Shown here one piece after another: positions 22,110 through 32,769 of a stretch of DNA of 64,000 nucleotides. The stretch comes from Glebionis coronaria (Eukaryota; Streptophyta; Magnoliopsida; Asterales; Asteraceae). The stretch spans positions 498,191,627 to 498,255,626 of the forward strand of contig CM046881.1 in assembly GCA_025667525.1 (NCBI GenBank), given 5' to 3'. How positions within the stretch are numbered: position 1 is the first letter of the stretch; every line of letters starts with the position of its first letter. The position numbers and the translations under genes were made by a program. Under the pieces are notes generated by a model, which did no database searches, was not told the DNA's origin, and saw only the letters and a program-made list of their open reading frames with translations.

Positions 22110-22405
22110 TACAGATGTTCCGGAGTTGATTCTACAGATACCATCACTATTTCCCACAGACCAAGCTGCCCACACCTGTCTCGTGTCCGAGTCATGGCTA
22201 CATGCTTTGTCACCCTGATCTCAGGTTTCAGCCCGTCCAGTATATGAATAAACAACAAGAAAGACAGTACAGGAGGTTGATCCACCAGACATTTACGAAC
22301 GTGTAAACGGGAAAATATACCAATCCTAACCTATGATCTTCACTTTGGCATCCACAACCACCAGAAGTCTGCATATCGTGCTGAAAAGTCGATCAAGCAC
22401 TGAAG
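22110..22405 (+). pseudogene. F-box protein fragment
   Basis: Reading across frames gives DVPELILQIPSLFPTDQAA, then a VSESWLHAL motif, then PDLRFQPVQY and QQERQYRRLIHQTF, and finally YDLHFGIHNHQKSA. The first part follows the F-box pattern (Leu-Pro/Glu-Leu ... VSK-W). The second part is the sequence that follows the box in plant F-box/LRR-FBD proteins, which serve as substrate adaptors of SCF ubiquitin ligases. Stops and at least two frameshifts break it, so only an N-terminal remnant is present. The upstream GATGTTCCGGAGTTG is itself duplicated (22062 and 22114). I am fairly sure of the family but not of the subfamily. Confidence 0.6.
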
Positions 22406-22485
22406 CACGTAACTTCTAATACATGTCTCAAGGAAAAGAGTCTTTCCGACCTTTTCTAATGTACTATTAAAATGCAAACTTTCAG

Positions 22486-22709
22486 GACCTTCATAATGCA
22501 AGGGCTACATTTGAGCAAGCTCAATTCAATCTGGTTAGAATGTTTATATGCACAGAATCATGCAGTCTGTTAGCTATACAATATATTGATATTCGTGAGA
22601 CTCATCCACACAGGTCACTGCACTTTCCAATGTTGAAGCAAAAAAGAGATTTGAATTTTTAGAAGCAGTTAGTGGTACGATGGATGCTCATCTTCGTTAC
22701 TTTAAACAG
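22486..22709 (+). pseudogene. two-exon fragment of a BAR-domain ArfGAP (AGD2/AGD3-like)
   Basis: Exon 22486-22533 encodes DLHNARATFEQAQFNL and exon 22614-22709 encodes VTALSNVEAKKRFEFLEAVS and on to HLRYFKQ. Both are bounded by consensus AG and GT, and the pieces are contiguous and in frame. This is the BAR-domain region of plant ACAP-type Arf GTPase-activating proteins, which act in vesicle trafficking at endosomal or trans-Golgi membranes. No other exon is seen on either side, so it is an isolated captured fragment. There is no stop in either exon, which suggests a recent transfer or chance survival of a short piece. Confidence 0.8.
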
Positions 22710-23277
22710 GTAAAATCTTATTGTTTGTGTCATGCTTCATTGTGTATTTGTGTCCGCGCTTTCTGAATCCTTTGTTTGCCTGTACCCTGTAAAATCTTAT
22801 TGCTCATGTCCCTGGTAAAAACTAAAAAATAAACCTTTTTTTATAGCAATGAAGATAGAGGATTAACTGTTGCGAGAGATTAATGTTAGCAAAATTGTTT
22901 TGTGCAAATAATTTATAAGCAATAAGATCTTAGATGGTTTATTATAGGAGATTGTGACATGCAAATAACTTATCCGTTAAAAACCAAACATTTTGTAACA
23001 GTTGCTAATAACATTAATCACTTTAAAAGATGGTCATAGTTTAATAGGTATAGTTATTTCATTTATCCTCCATGTCTAACGCCAGTGGTATCTTGTTCTG
23101 TTGCTTTTGACAAAATAAGATAATTCTAACCAGCTTGCATTACAATGTTTGCTAAATAACGTACTAATGAAACAATCTGTATAACTTTTTAGGCTCTGGA
23201 CAAAAATTCACTTTGAGAGCTTGACTGACATGAGTAAGCACGATGGACAACCCGAGCTTTTCATCCGCAGTGTTCCT

Positions 23278-24814
23278 AACAAGACCAACAATTCGTGGAT
23301 ACGTTGTATGGCTACTTTGTAGGTAAACGATTCGTGGATAAGTGAACGATTCGTGGATACGTTGTATGGCTACTTTGTAGGTAAACGTTTGGCCTTTCCG
23401 TTAGTTGAAAATTATGTCAAGTATGCATGGGCTAAGTACGGATTGAAGCGCGTTAAGATGCATGATGGGTTTTTTCTCTTTCAATTCGAGTCTAGTTCAG
23501 GTATGGAGAAGGTTGTTAAGGGTGGTCCTTGGCATATTAAACAAGTCCCATTATTGCTGGATATTTGGAAACCGGACATGCTACTTAAGAAGGAGATGGT
23601 TTATGCGCTTCCTTTATGGGTGAAAATGATTAATGTTCCTATAGTAGCTTATTCGAAGGTGGGGCTTGAGTTGATTACTGCGAAGGTTGGTAAGCTTATG
23701 AGATTTGATGCTCATACTAGTAACTTATGTCTTCATTCGTGGGGGCGTAGTATCTATGCAAGAGCGCTTGTGGAAGTATCAGCTGACTTTCCTCTTGTTC
23801 ATTCGGTTGATGTGGCGATTCCGCTTGTACATGGGGAAGGACACATAATGGCTACTGTGGATATTGTATACGAATGGCAGCCACCACGATGTGCATTTTG
23901 CAAAATCTTTGACCATGTGGGGGCTGAGTGTCCTAAGCAGAAGGCGAAATCAGCTGTTAAGCTGATTAATGAACCTGTTAGAGATGCAAGTAGGAAGGGA
24001 AATGATACAAAGGCTGGCATTAAACGTCATATTAAAGGTATTCAACTTACGCAACCTAAAGCCAACTTTGTGTATCGTGCTATTGAGGAGAAGAATCAGG
24101 CTGTTGGTTCTAATGGTAAGTCCTCTAAGGTTGCAACTAACAAAACTTTTCCTTCGGATTCTAAGGCTAAGTCGAACAATGTCGATGAGATTAATATTGG
24201 CGAGCTACGAGATTTTGTCGACAGACTAAGGGAGGAAGATAAGGTACTTGATGTTAATACTGATTCTGGTCAGGATAGTTGTAATTCTAAGGAAGGTGTA
24301 AAGGATGAGAAATGTAAGCATCGTGATGGTGCTGTTTTGAGTTCTAAATCATCTGTGGTGCACACAGATTATGGGGGTACTAGTTCATTTGGTTACCCTA
24401 GTTCATCTAATGAGGTACTTAATCCCTCAGATTCAGATGAAGATGTTGATTTCCCACACGACGAGGGAATGTTGAAGCCTAGATTGAAGGAAGATATTCC
24501 CTATAATTATGATGGTTATGATGATCAAATTGCAGAATATCCGGGACAGTTTCAAGAATTTTGTGATCAATTTGATTTTAATCTTAAAAATCGTAGTAGG
24601 AAGTAGTTTTAATTTCTGTTTACATAGGATCGGCATGTCGATCTTATAGTATGAAAAGGAAAGTAGCATTTATATGCTTTTTATTTGTGCCTATGTAACG
24701 GGCTGAGATGAGGGATTTCACCCTCATCCATTGTACTTCAACGTTTTTTGGAGTAATGCATTTTACTGGGGTATTAATTCCCTTTTACCCAAAAAAAAAA
24801 AACAAGACCAACAA
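23278..24814 (+). mobile_element. non-autonomous LINE (L1-type) insertion, ORF1 plus 3' end only
   Basis: The target duplication AACAAGACCAACAA (14 bp) is at 23278-23291 and 24801-24814. The element lies between and ends in a poly(A) tract (24791-24800). Removing it rejoins HSP90 codons (PNKTNN / TLTVIDS). It carries one DUF4283/zinc-knuckle protein gene. After the stop at 24606 only ~185 bases of 3' UTR follow, so endonuclease and reverse transcriptase are absent. The 5' edge has a 58-bp tandem duplication (TTCGTGGATACGTTG at 23292 and 23350). Confidence 0.93.
23353..24606 (+). CDS. LINE ORF1-like protein, DUF4283 plus zinc knuckle (417 aa)
   Basis: Residues about 5-165 form the DUF4283 domain (GGPWHIKQVPLLLDIWKPDM, LPLWVKMINVP, GLELITAKVGK). 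A CCHC zinc knuckle CAFCKIFDHVGAEC sits near residue 180. The C-terminal half is acidic and Ser/Asp-rich with no recognised domain. The reading frame is intact, unlike the HSP90 copy around it. Plant L1 ORF1 proteins of this type bind element RNA. The start is uncertain: the frame is also open upstream through the 58-bp duplication, and the true N-terminus may have been lost when the element was 5'-truncated. Confidence 0.8.
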   Translation: MDTLYGYFVGKRLAFPLVENYVKYAWAKYGLKRVKMHDGFFLFQFESSSGMEKVVKGGPWHIKQVPLLLDIWKPDMLLKKEMVYALPLWVKMINVPIVAYSKVGLELITAKVGKLMRFDAHTSNLCLHSWGRSIYARALVEVSADFPLVHSVDVAIPLVHGEGHIMATVDIVYEWQPPRCAFCKIFDHVGAECPKQKAKSAVKLINEPVRDASRKGNDTKAGIKRHIKGIQLTQPKANFVYRAIEEKNQAVGSNGKSSKVATNKTFPSDSKAKSNNVDEINIGELRDFVDRLREEDKVLDVNTDSGQDSCNSKEGVKDEKCKHRDGAVLSSKSSVVHTDYGGTSSFGYPSSSNEVLNPSDSDEDVDFPHDEGMLKPRLKEDIPYNYDGYDDQIAEYPGQFQEFCDQFDFNLKNRSRK

Positions 24815-26851
24815 CACGTTGACAGTCATCGACAGTGGAGTTGGAATGACCAAGGCTGGCGAGTAGTAAATTTAATACTGTAAATCTGTGATTAACTTTT
24901 TAATGTTTGTATTAGCACATGTTATAACTGTACATTTAATTTGCAGATTTGGTGAACAATTGCAAGATCCGGAACCAAATAGTTCATGGAAAGCTATTGC
25001 AGCTGGTGCTGATATGAGCATGATTGGACAGTTTGGTGTCAGGTTATACTCTGCTTACTTGGTTGCTGATAAAGTTCTGGTCATGACAAACACAACGATG
25101 CCGAGCAGTAGGTATGGGAGTCACAGGCTGGAGGGCCGTTCACAGTCACTTAGGATACATCTGGTGAAAGCCTTGGTCGGGGGGACTAAGATGACACTCT
25201 ACTTAAAAGAGGATCAGCTCAAGTATCTTGAGGAGAGGAGGCTTAAGGATTTGATCAAGAAGCATTCTTAGTTTATTAGCTATCGGATCTCTCTATGGGT
25301 TGAGAAAACTACCTGAGAAAGAAATTTTTGATGACGAGGACGAGAAGGAAGAGGAAGGTAAGGTTGAGGAAGTTGATGAAGAGAAGGAAAAGGAAGAAAA
25401 GAAAAAGAAGATCAAGGATGTGACTTACGAGTGGTCGTTGGTTAACAAACAAAACCTATTTGGATGAGGAAACCCGAAGAGATTACTAAAGAAGAGTATG
25501 CTGCTTTTTACAAGTGTTTGACTAACGATTGGGAGGATCATTTGGGTGTGAATCATTTTTATGTCGAGGGTCCGCTTGAATTCAAGGCCGTTCTTTTCGT
25601 TCCCAAGAGGGCACCCTTTGACCTCTTTGACACAAAGAAGAAGCCCAACAACATCAAGCTTTATGTCCGTCGTGTGTTTATCATGGATAACTGTGAAGAC
25701 CTCATTCCCGAATACTTTTGTTTTGTAAAGGGTATTGTTGATTCTGAGGATCGTTCCCTTAACATCTCTCGTGAAATGCTCCAACAAAACAAAATTCTCA
25801 AAGTGATCCGGAAAAATTTGGTCAAAAAGTGCATTGAGATGTTCCAAGAAATTGCTAAGAATAAGGAAGATTACAACAAGTTCTATGAGGCCTTTTCCAA
25901 GAACCTCAAGCTCGGTATCCATGGAAATTCCCAAAACAAGACCAAATTGGCAGAGTGGTGACGAGATGACCAGCTTGAAGGACTATGTCACCAGAATGAA
26001 GCAGTGTCAGCAGGACATTTACTACATAACTGGTGAAAGCAAGAAAGCTGTTGAGAACTCGCCCTTCCTTGAGAAGCTAAAGAAGAGAGGATATTAAGTC
26101 TTATACATGGTTGATGCCATTGATGAGTATGCAGTCGGGCAGTTGAAAAAAATTTGAGGGCAAGTAGCTCGTATCTGCTACAAATGAAGGTTTAAAACTC
26201 GATGAGAGTGAAGACGAGAAGAAAAAGAATGAAGCTTTGAAGGAAATATTTGAGGGTCTTTGCAAAGTGATCAAGGATGTTCTTGGCGACAAGGTGAAAA
26301 AAGTGATTGTTTCAGACTGTGTAGTGGATTCGCCTTGCTGTTTGGTGACAGGTGAATACGGGTGGACTGCCAACATGGAAAGAATTATGAACGCACAAGC
26401 TTTACGAGCATGGCTGGTTCATGTCAAGCAAGAAGACTATGGAGATCAACCCTAATAACTCAATTATGGAGGAACTTAGGAAGAGGTGCGATGCAGACAA
26501 GAACGACAAGTCTGTGAATTACTTGGTGATGTTGCTGTTGGAGACTTCATTGCTTATATCTGGATTCAGTTTGGATGATCCGAATACATTTGGAAATAGA
26601 ATTTACAGAATGTTGAAGCTTGGTTTGAGCATTGACGAGGATAGTGCTGATGGTGATACCGACATGCCTGCTCTTGAGGAAGCTGATGTTAATGCAGAGA
26701 TTAAGATGGAGCTCGTGGTTCTTTTCCGTGATGTCTTAATTTTTGACGAGTTAGTAGGTTTTTATTCTTATCAAATGTGTCTATGCTATGTTGAATCACT
26801 TCCATTGTAGTTGGATTCTGAATTTCTGAACTAAAGAGGTCTATTCAAAGT

Positions 26852-27178
26852 AGGTTGGACCTTCCTTTTATTGGGTCTTCATCTTATTCATATTTCTCAC
26901 TTTGGCGATGTGGGATAGACAATAAACTGATGTATTTTTTCTATGTTTTCCATTTTGATAATGTAGAACTTTTCAAAACAACTAGCCCTTGTAAATTTCT
27001 AAAAAAGTATAAAAATATGGATGTTTAGTTGTTTATCAAATGTACAAACTCCAACTGATATATATTGAAGAAGTATAAAAATATACTCGTAGTAGATGTT
27101 TAAAATCCAACTGAAATACATTAAAGAAGTATAAATCTAGTGATTTTATCAAGAGTTAAGTAATTGAATGTTAAGACT
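26852..27178. repeat. dispersed repeat R, copy 1
   Basis: It begins GTTGGACCTTCCTTTTATTG and continues through TTGATAATGTAGAAC and AACTGAAATACATTAAAGAA to GAATGTTAAG. It matches copy 2 (27794-28045) along its length, with an extra internal duplication here. Shorter copies occur at 30042-30118 and 33606-33740. Copies 2-4 lie next to GT47 fragments, so R is probably intronic or flanking DNA of that gene. Confidence 0.75.
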
Positions 27179-27352
27179 TGTTATGGCGTGTTTTCGGTTT
27201 AAGTTGTGGTGGATGGAACAAATTAAAAATGGGGAGTAAAGGAAGTGAAGTACCAATGGAGACACAGTTTCTATTAATGGAAAGTGGTCATGACTCATGA
27301 GGGGAGTGAGAAGTTTAAGTTGTTTTTTTTAACCTACATTTCGAGCTTGTCT

Positions 27353-27680
27353 TCAGGGAAATGCAGGAGACGAGCTCGAAGTTTCTGTGGAAAGTGGTGA
27401 TGTAGATGTTAGAGTTAGAGGGTCTGTTTTCTCACAGACGGTTTATGTTGGTGTAGGACAGACTCTTTTGGTACTATTACAGTATTACAAATGCCCTTAA
27501 TACTGTTAAACTGCATTTGAAAACGTATAAGCAACGTTGGATTTTCTTGATTATTTTGGGTGGTATACTCGGGAACCGTTTTATCAAGATGTGACTCAAG
27601 AAGGGGCCGAGTCCGGGCTAAATAGTTTAGTTGAGGGTGGGACGCAAATTTGTTATACTGTAATTGACGACGGGTGACAG
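27353..27680 (+). pseudogene. raffinose synthase-like fragment 1
   Basis: In shifting frames it reads GNAGDELEVSVESGDVDVRV, QTVYVGVGQT, then FLDYFGWYTREPFYQDVTQE, SGLNSLVEGG and VIDDG. The series YFGWCTWDAF ... DVT.EGV ... G(G) ... IDDGWQ is diagnostic for raffinose synthase/SIP1-type GH36 galactosyltransferases. Here Cys of GWCTW is Tyr, and stops and frameshifts intervene (including TGA for the Trp of DDGWQ). It covers the N-terminal to early catalytic region. The intact enzyme moves galactose from galactinol to sucrose. Confidence 0.82.
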
Positions 27681-27793
27681 TACTTTGGAATAGACAATAA
27701 AATGATGAATTGTAATAATTAAACATTTTACATTTCTTGTATAAAAGTTTTATTATTTTTAATTAAGTTTGAAATCCATCTATTCACCGGATT

Positions 27794-28045
27794 ATGTTGG
27801 ACTCGCTTTTTATTGAGTCTTCATCTCATTCATATTTCTCACTATGGAGATGTGGGACAAACACATTTCTGTATTTTTTTTCTACTTTTTCATTTTGATA
27901 ATGTAGAACTCTTCAAAACAAGCTAGTCTTGGTGAATTTTCTAAAAAGTATAAAAATATAGATGTTTAAACTCCAACTGAAATACATTAAAGAAGTATAA
28001 ATTTAGTGATTTGATCAAGAGTTAAGTAATTGAATGTTAAGTATT
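27794..28045. repeat. dispersed repeat R, copy 2
   Basis: It begins TGTTGGACTCGC, continues TTATTGAGTCTTCATCTCAT, and ends with the GAATGTTAAG segment. It is collinear with 26852-27178, minus that copy's internal duplication. It is followed directly by a GT47 fragment. Confidence 0.75.
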
Positions 28046-28079
28046 CTAACAAATAAATTGCTTCTAGTAATCATCAAAT

Positions 28080-28270
28080 GTATTTCGATACATATATGGA
28101 TGGTTCTATCTAGATTTGAAGAATTTAAATGTGCGTACCCAATCACGACAAGACACCAAGAAATGATCGGCACCACTGCTATGGTTCGGATAAGGGTACA
28201 TTTGTGGAATGACGCCAACATAGTCTTCAAATATGCCTTGTATCCGCTCTCGGAAAGTAATTATTTAACC
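28080..28270 (-). pseudogene. GT47 exostosin-like glycosyltransferase fragment
   Basis: On the minus strand it reads YVGVIPQMYPYPNHSSGADH and FLVSCRDW, the region before the HDW motif of plant exostosin-family (GT47) glycosyltransferases of the Golgi. It matches 30440-30600 closely at the DNA level. Only this exon end is present. Downstream on the minus strand the sequence runs into repeat R, in keeping with R being intron sequence. Confidence 0.7.
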
Positions 28271-28279
28271 ATCACTAGG

Positions 28280-28880
28280 GGGTCTCTAGAAATAGTGACT
28301 ACTTATCTCATATTGATGTTTTCAAGTAGCACATAATCGTATTGCGTAACGCCCCCCAAAGAGGAAAGCAATGGCCTACTCAGATATCATTACGGTTAAG
28401 ATGAAAACCATGGCAGGAAGATACAAAGCCCATCACTTGAAGCTTACAGCGGCCAAAAATATCTCATAGTGATGTAGTAAGGAGTATTACAAACAACACC
28501 TACACTATTAGGCTTGTTAAACCCAAAAGAGTAATTCATTTCACAAGAGCAAATGTGCATTTATAACCATGATTAGGCAAGCAATTAAAACAACAATTGC
28601 AGATACTAAAATACTAGAAAATGTGCATTTCTTGGTCTTAAACAATAACTGCAGATAATTAAACAATAACTCCGCAGCATATATATTGTCCCACATAGGT
28701 GAGGATGCAAATGCGACTGCATTAATGGATACTTAGATGGAAGTTTCAGTGGAAAATGTAGTCAAGCTTAGTAAAATTGATTTGTGGAGGTGCGAATCTG
28801 CCTCTAAAACAATGAGGAATTCTTTACCAACTTATAGGTGGATGTTATCCTATGTAGCTGATCCATGTCAGTACACACTT
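28280..28880. other. no gene recognised between fragments
   Basis: About 600 bases with no recognised protein similarity on either strand. It lies between the GT47 and SLEEPER-like fragments and probably contains diverged intronic or intergenic pieces of them. Confidence 0.35.
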
Positions 28881-29049
28881 TAGATGGAAATACCGTCCTC
28901 TTTGGTGAATGGTGAAAGTTTCTTTATTAGCTCTATATGCAAGATAGTTTCTTATTTATTCTGTTTTTCCTCAGCAACAAGTTGCTTAGCTTTGGCCCTG
29001 TTACTTGTTGACTGTTTATGTACATTGAAGATTTTTGAGCTAACCCCTA

Positions 29050-29690
29050 TATTTTACATTTCACCAAGGAAAAGATTGTCAACAACTATCCACTCTTCAC
29101 CACTCGGGCTTTTAAAGTACTCCGAGTATGAAGTATTTAAGCAAGAAAATACTTCTTTAGTTCTTTCTCTGATCATCAAGTGACAAATGTCTAGTATTTC
29201 GTATCTGCAGTTATTGTTTAAGACCAAGAAAATAGTCTGCAATCGGTTCTGTGTTTTCACATACTTCACACACTTTCTGACTTTCTTAAAGAATGAGCAA
29301 GGCAATTAGTATGCAGCAATTGACCATTAAGGGTACAAGGGGTTTTCCTGGAAAGCAAACTTCTGAGACTATTGATACCGATTTCACTCAAAGGCGTGAC
29401 AGAAAATAATCGATCCTTGATGTTCCAATCAGAAAGGCAAGCTGATACAGCGTTAGTAAAAGCAGAATCAGACTCGGAAGCAGCAGGTTCCATAATGAAT
29501 TTTAATTCCGAAAGGTCAAGTGTAAGGCAAATCTTACCCGGCATTTGTGCAACTAAGTTCTCAACGGTTAACCTTTTGTTAAGATAATCTACAGTCGTCT
29601 TGAACAGTACTAAAGTCAACCAGGTTGAACTTTGGCTGAAGTTTATGCAAAAATTCCGTGAATTCTGTGTTCAACCATGTGAAGTGGATA
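29050..29690 (-). pseudogene. SLEEPER-like hAT transposase fragment, copy 1
   Basis: Reading minus strand from 29690: TTVDYLNKRLTVENLVAQMP, GKICLTLDL, then FTNAVSACLSDWNIKDRLFS, NSLRSLLSRKTPCTLNGQLL, KVRKCVKYVKT and KEVFSCLNTSYSEYFKSPSG. These are successive parts of the RNase H-like hAT transposase core of BED-type DAYSLEEPER/RICESLEEPER-like proteins. The N-terminal BED finger and C-terminal dimerisation domain are missing. The Trp after LTLDL is lost, and frameshifts separate the pieces. Confidence 0.8.
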
Positions 29691-30041
29691 ACCATTTGAG
29701 CAATACCAAAATTTGCCATGAATTCTCTGAACATTTTTCATTTTTGTCTTTTAAGTCGAGTAACTTCAATATATAGAGCGGTATCAATACCCAAACTGCC
29801 AAAATCCTTCTTGAAGTGATTAAAGATTTTACTTTAGTTGTAAACAAAGTTTTAATATTTTTAATTCCAAAGATTTGGATTTTACTGATTAGTAAAATCG
29901 AAACCATCCAAAACAAAATAAAAAATATTGAAACTAGCAATTGTTTTAAAAAAAAAATTGAACTGACGGTTGAATAGTAACCTCCAACAAACAGGGCAAG
30001 TATGAGAAAGCCAGTTCAGAACTGGATTACTATTGAGACTA

Positions 30042-30118
30042 TGGTGGTCCTCCTTTTTATAGAGTCTTCATCTCGTTCATATTTCCTACGCTGGCGATGT
30101 GGGACAACCACACTTCTT
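30042..30118. repeat. dispersed repeat R, copy 3 (short)
   Basis: It contains GAGTCTTCATCTCGTTCATA and GGCGATGTGGGACAACCACA, matching copies 2 and 4, and abuts the GT47 exon at 30122. Confidence 0.65.
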
Positions 30119-30121
30119 TGT

Positions 30122-30640
30122 TTAATTCATACCCTCTTTGTTTCCACAAGATTCGACTAACTTTTTTCGTACATAACCATGGTTTCTACCTGCAAAGAAT
30201 GCAAGGATTGAACGATTGTAAGGTGAGTGTCCACTACCTACGATTGGAATACCATTATATGGCGCCGTAATTGACACATCCCTATTTAGAACCAACCCTT
30301 CTGAGAGTTTAGTGTTTTGCTGCATAAAAATTGTGCCATTTAGTAAAAGGTTTAACATTAATTAGCTAGATATCTAACAAATAAATTGCTTATAGTGATC
30401 CTCAAATGTATTTCGATACATATATGGATGGTTCTATCCAGATTTGAAGAGTTTGAATGTACATACCCAATCATGACAAGACACCGCCAAGAAATGATCG
30501 GCACCGTTGCTATGGTTCGAATAAGGGTACTTTTGTGCAATGACACCAACATATAGTCCTCGAATATGCCTTGTATCAGCTCTAGGAAATTAATCTTATC
30601 GGCCAAAATCGGTAATGAAGAATCTCGGCTACACATAAAG
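30122..30640 (-). pseudogene. GT47 exostosin-like glycosyltransferase fragment (two exons)
   Basis: Minus strand, first piece (about 30640-30430): [20 protein letters not shown] then FLAVSCHDW. Second piece (30358-30122): NRDVSITAPYNGIPIVGSGH then SPYNRSILAFFAGRNHGYVR and KKLVES. The series GADHF...HDW...RDVS...NRS.LAFFAG..HG.(V/I)R is the signature of plant GT47 exostosin-domain proteins, type II Golgi enzymes acting on cell-wall glycans. Intron-like DNA separates the pieces near 30360-30430. The N-terminal membrane anchor and the C-terminal catalytic half are missing. Confidence 0.8.
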
Positions 30641-30799
30641 GGACAAGAAATGCATGTGCTTCATCTGGATGATTAGTTGCTACTCCTCCACGAAGAGACC
30701 ATCAGAGCTACAAATAATTTTCATCGGTCCTATATGTGCCAAAGGTATCTCTATGTCCAAATTTTGAACGTCTTAATCATCTCTGTATGACTCCAGCAC

Positions 30800-32130
30800 A
30801 AAATACATATGGGTTAACATATGTGTATATATGGCACGCGATTTTTGGGTGTTGTGGTGGGGTTTGGCCCGAGGTGGAGGGTATGGAGGAATACGGGTCA
30901 TTGATGGAATATCCAAAGCCGTCCATAGGGATACTAGCTAACGACCCTATATGGAACCCGAAAAAAGTGTTCAAATTTTATGACAATTTGTTCACGTACT
31001 TGGTTGCAGCTGGTGTTGTTGATGGGGTTAAGGTTGATGTTCAGTGCATATTAGGAACACATGGAACCAGTTTGGGTGTTCGATATTCTGTAACCCATTA
31101 GTACCATCAAGCTCTGGATATGCCTCAATTGCTCAGAATTTCCCAGTGGCTGCATTGCTTGTATATGACACAATACGGACGCTCTTTATTCGTAAATCAT
31201 TTAGCCTGTTAGATAGTTCAATTTTTTTTCATTTTTATCTTGGTATCATATCTATGAATATGATACCAAAAGATTGTAGTGAAAGAAGAAAACAATCTTT
31301 ACCAAAAAATTAGCATAGTTTTCGTTGTACTTAAAGATTGTCACTATTCATATGCTAAACACTAAAAGATTGAATCAAGTATGAATTATTTTTTAATAAT
31401 ATTTATTTATAGTGATGCTCCAGGGAAGCACAATTTTGATCTTTTAAAGAAACTTGTGTTGCCTGACGGTTCTGTTCTTCGGGCCGATTACCTGGTCGAC
31501 CTACTAAAGATTGCCTTTTGGATGATTCGAATCATGATGGTTTTAGTTTGTTGCTAAAGATTTGGACCATGAATAAGTATACTGGTGTTAGCGGTGTTTA
31601 TAACTGTCAAGGACTGCGTGGAACTATATTGAACGGAAAAACACTTTTCATGAAACTGGAAACAATACTATAACTCGATTGATCAGGGCTCGTAACGTGC
31701 ACCTCACTGCGGATGCTGCAGTCAGTACCGCTTGTACTGGGGACTGTGGTGTATCGTCACCATACAAAAGATCTAATAATTCTACCTCATGATGCGGGTA
31801 TACCAGTATCACTGAATGTTTTTGAACATGAAATATTAACAGTTACACCTAGAAAAATCTTGGGACAAGGGTTACTTTTTGATCCGCTAGAGCTAATTGA
31901 TATGTTCAATGCTGGTGGAGCTATTGATGAGCTAGAGTATCTGGTAAAAAAGAGTGACTATTTGGCAATTGTGTCGATGAAGGTTAAGGGATGTGGACGT
32001 TCTGGTATGTACTCGACGCTGAGCCAAAGAAGGTGGTTAGACAAGCGAGGTTGAGTTTGTATATGATTCAGACTTTGGGCTATTGACCTTGGACTTGCGT
32101 CATATGCCTGAAGATGGGAAGCTGTCATGA
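30800..32130 (+). pseudogene. raffinose synthase-like fragment 2 (catalytic and C-terminal part)
   Basis: It reads LTYVYIWHAIFGCCGGVWPE, then NPKKVFKFYDNLFTYLVAAG, then VVDGVKVDVQCIL, which includes the GH36 nucleophile motif KVDVQ. After an AT-rich stretch a splice acceptor near 31410 leads to [20 protein letters not shown] and on through [11 protein letters not shown]. The C-terminus follows: HDAGIPVSLNVFEHEILTVT, LIDMFNAGGAIDELEYLVKK and DFGLLTLDLRHMPEDGKLS. Frameshifts near 31085, 31500, 31720 and 32020 break it. Together with fragment 1 it covers most of one gene, but about 3 kb of foreign fragments lies between them. Confidence 0.88.
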
Positions 32131-32765
32131 TATCAAGATTTATTTATGAATTATTTGTAATGTACAGGTAGAAATATACAGTTGCTTGATGATTAATAAA
32201 GTGATACACAACTTACTGGTTCTTGGCTAAACGCTGAGAAAATTAAACACTGGACCAATTATCATTCTTGATTTGTAACGTTAATCTGTTACAACAGAAA
32301 TATGCAGGGCACTTACGGAATATAAATCAATATTCAATATGTATGTTTGGAGCAACCGGATCTGAGAGCTATTGTTTGGCAAACGTTTAAGCTCTTGAAT
32401 GTTGAACGCCAAACATTCAGATACCAAATCAAACATTAAACCAAAACATGTCGAGTCTCAAATGTGCCTCAACCATATCAGGCCTCAACCATATCAGTTA
32501 GCACAGTTAGCACAGTAAAGCGCCTCAACCATATCAGGCCTCAAAGTGCACTGAAAACTGATCCATTTCCTTGACACATATATCAAAAATGGATTCGGGT
32601 CAACAGTCGACACAAAAAGAGTCAAAATACTCTATCTTTGTTAAAATTGGGTACTTAGACTCATTCAATTTCCACCATCTCCTAACATCAAACTCAATCC
32701 TGGGCAAAAGAGATACTGATCCAACTCTGACTTCAATTGTTAACTTGTACTCTTTATAATAAAGC
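32131..32765. other. no gene; short direct repeats CTCAACCATATCAGGC
   Basis: CTCAACCATATCAGGCCTCA occurs at about 32468 and 32523, with a partial copy at 32490. No protein similarity was recognised. It separates the raffinose synthase tail from a SLEEPER-like fragment. Confidence 0.5.
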
Positions 32766-32769
32766 ATCA

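Larger units (their letters stand above)
23190..26717 (+). pseudogene. cytosolic HSP90 pseudogene, 5'-truncated and split by a LINE
   Basis: The sequence begins at ALDK, about 45 residues into a normal HSP90. It continues HFESLTDMSK and DGQPELFIRS, is interrupted by the LINE (23292-24800), and resumes TLTVIDSGVGMTKA. A GC-AG intron (24859-24946) keeps the usual position after GMTKA, so this is not a processed copy. The middle domain ([39 protein letters not shown]) and C-terminal domain ([13 protein letters not shown]) follow. A small deletion near 24960, stops near 25269 and 25311, frameshifts near 25445, 25960 and 26100, and loss of the MEEVD tail show that it is dead. Family identity is very secure; functional HSP90 is the ATP-driven cytosolic chaperone. 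Confidence 0.93.
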
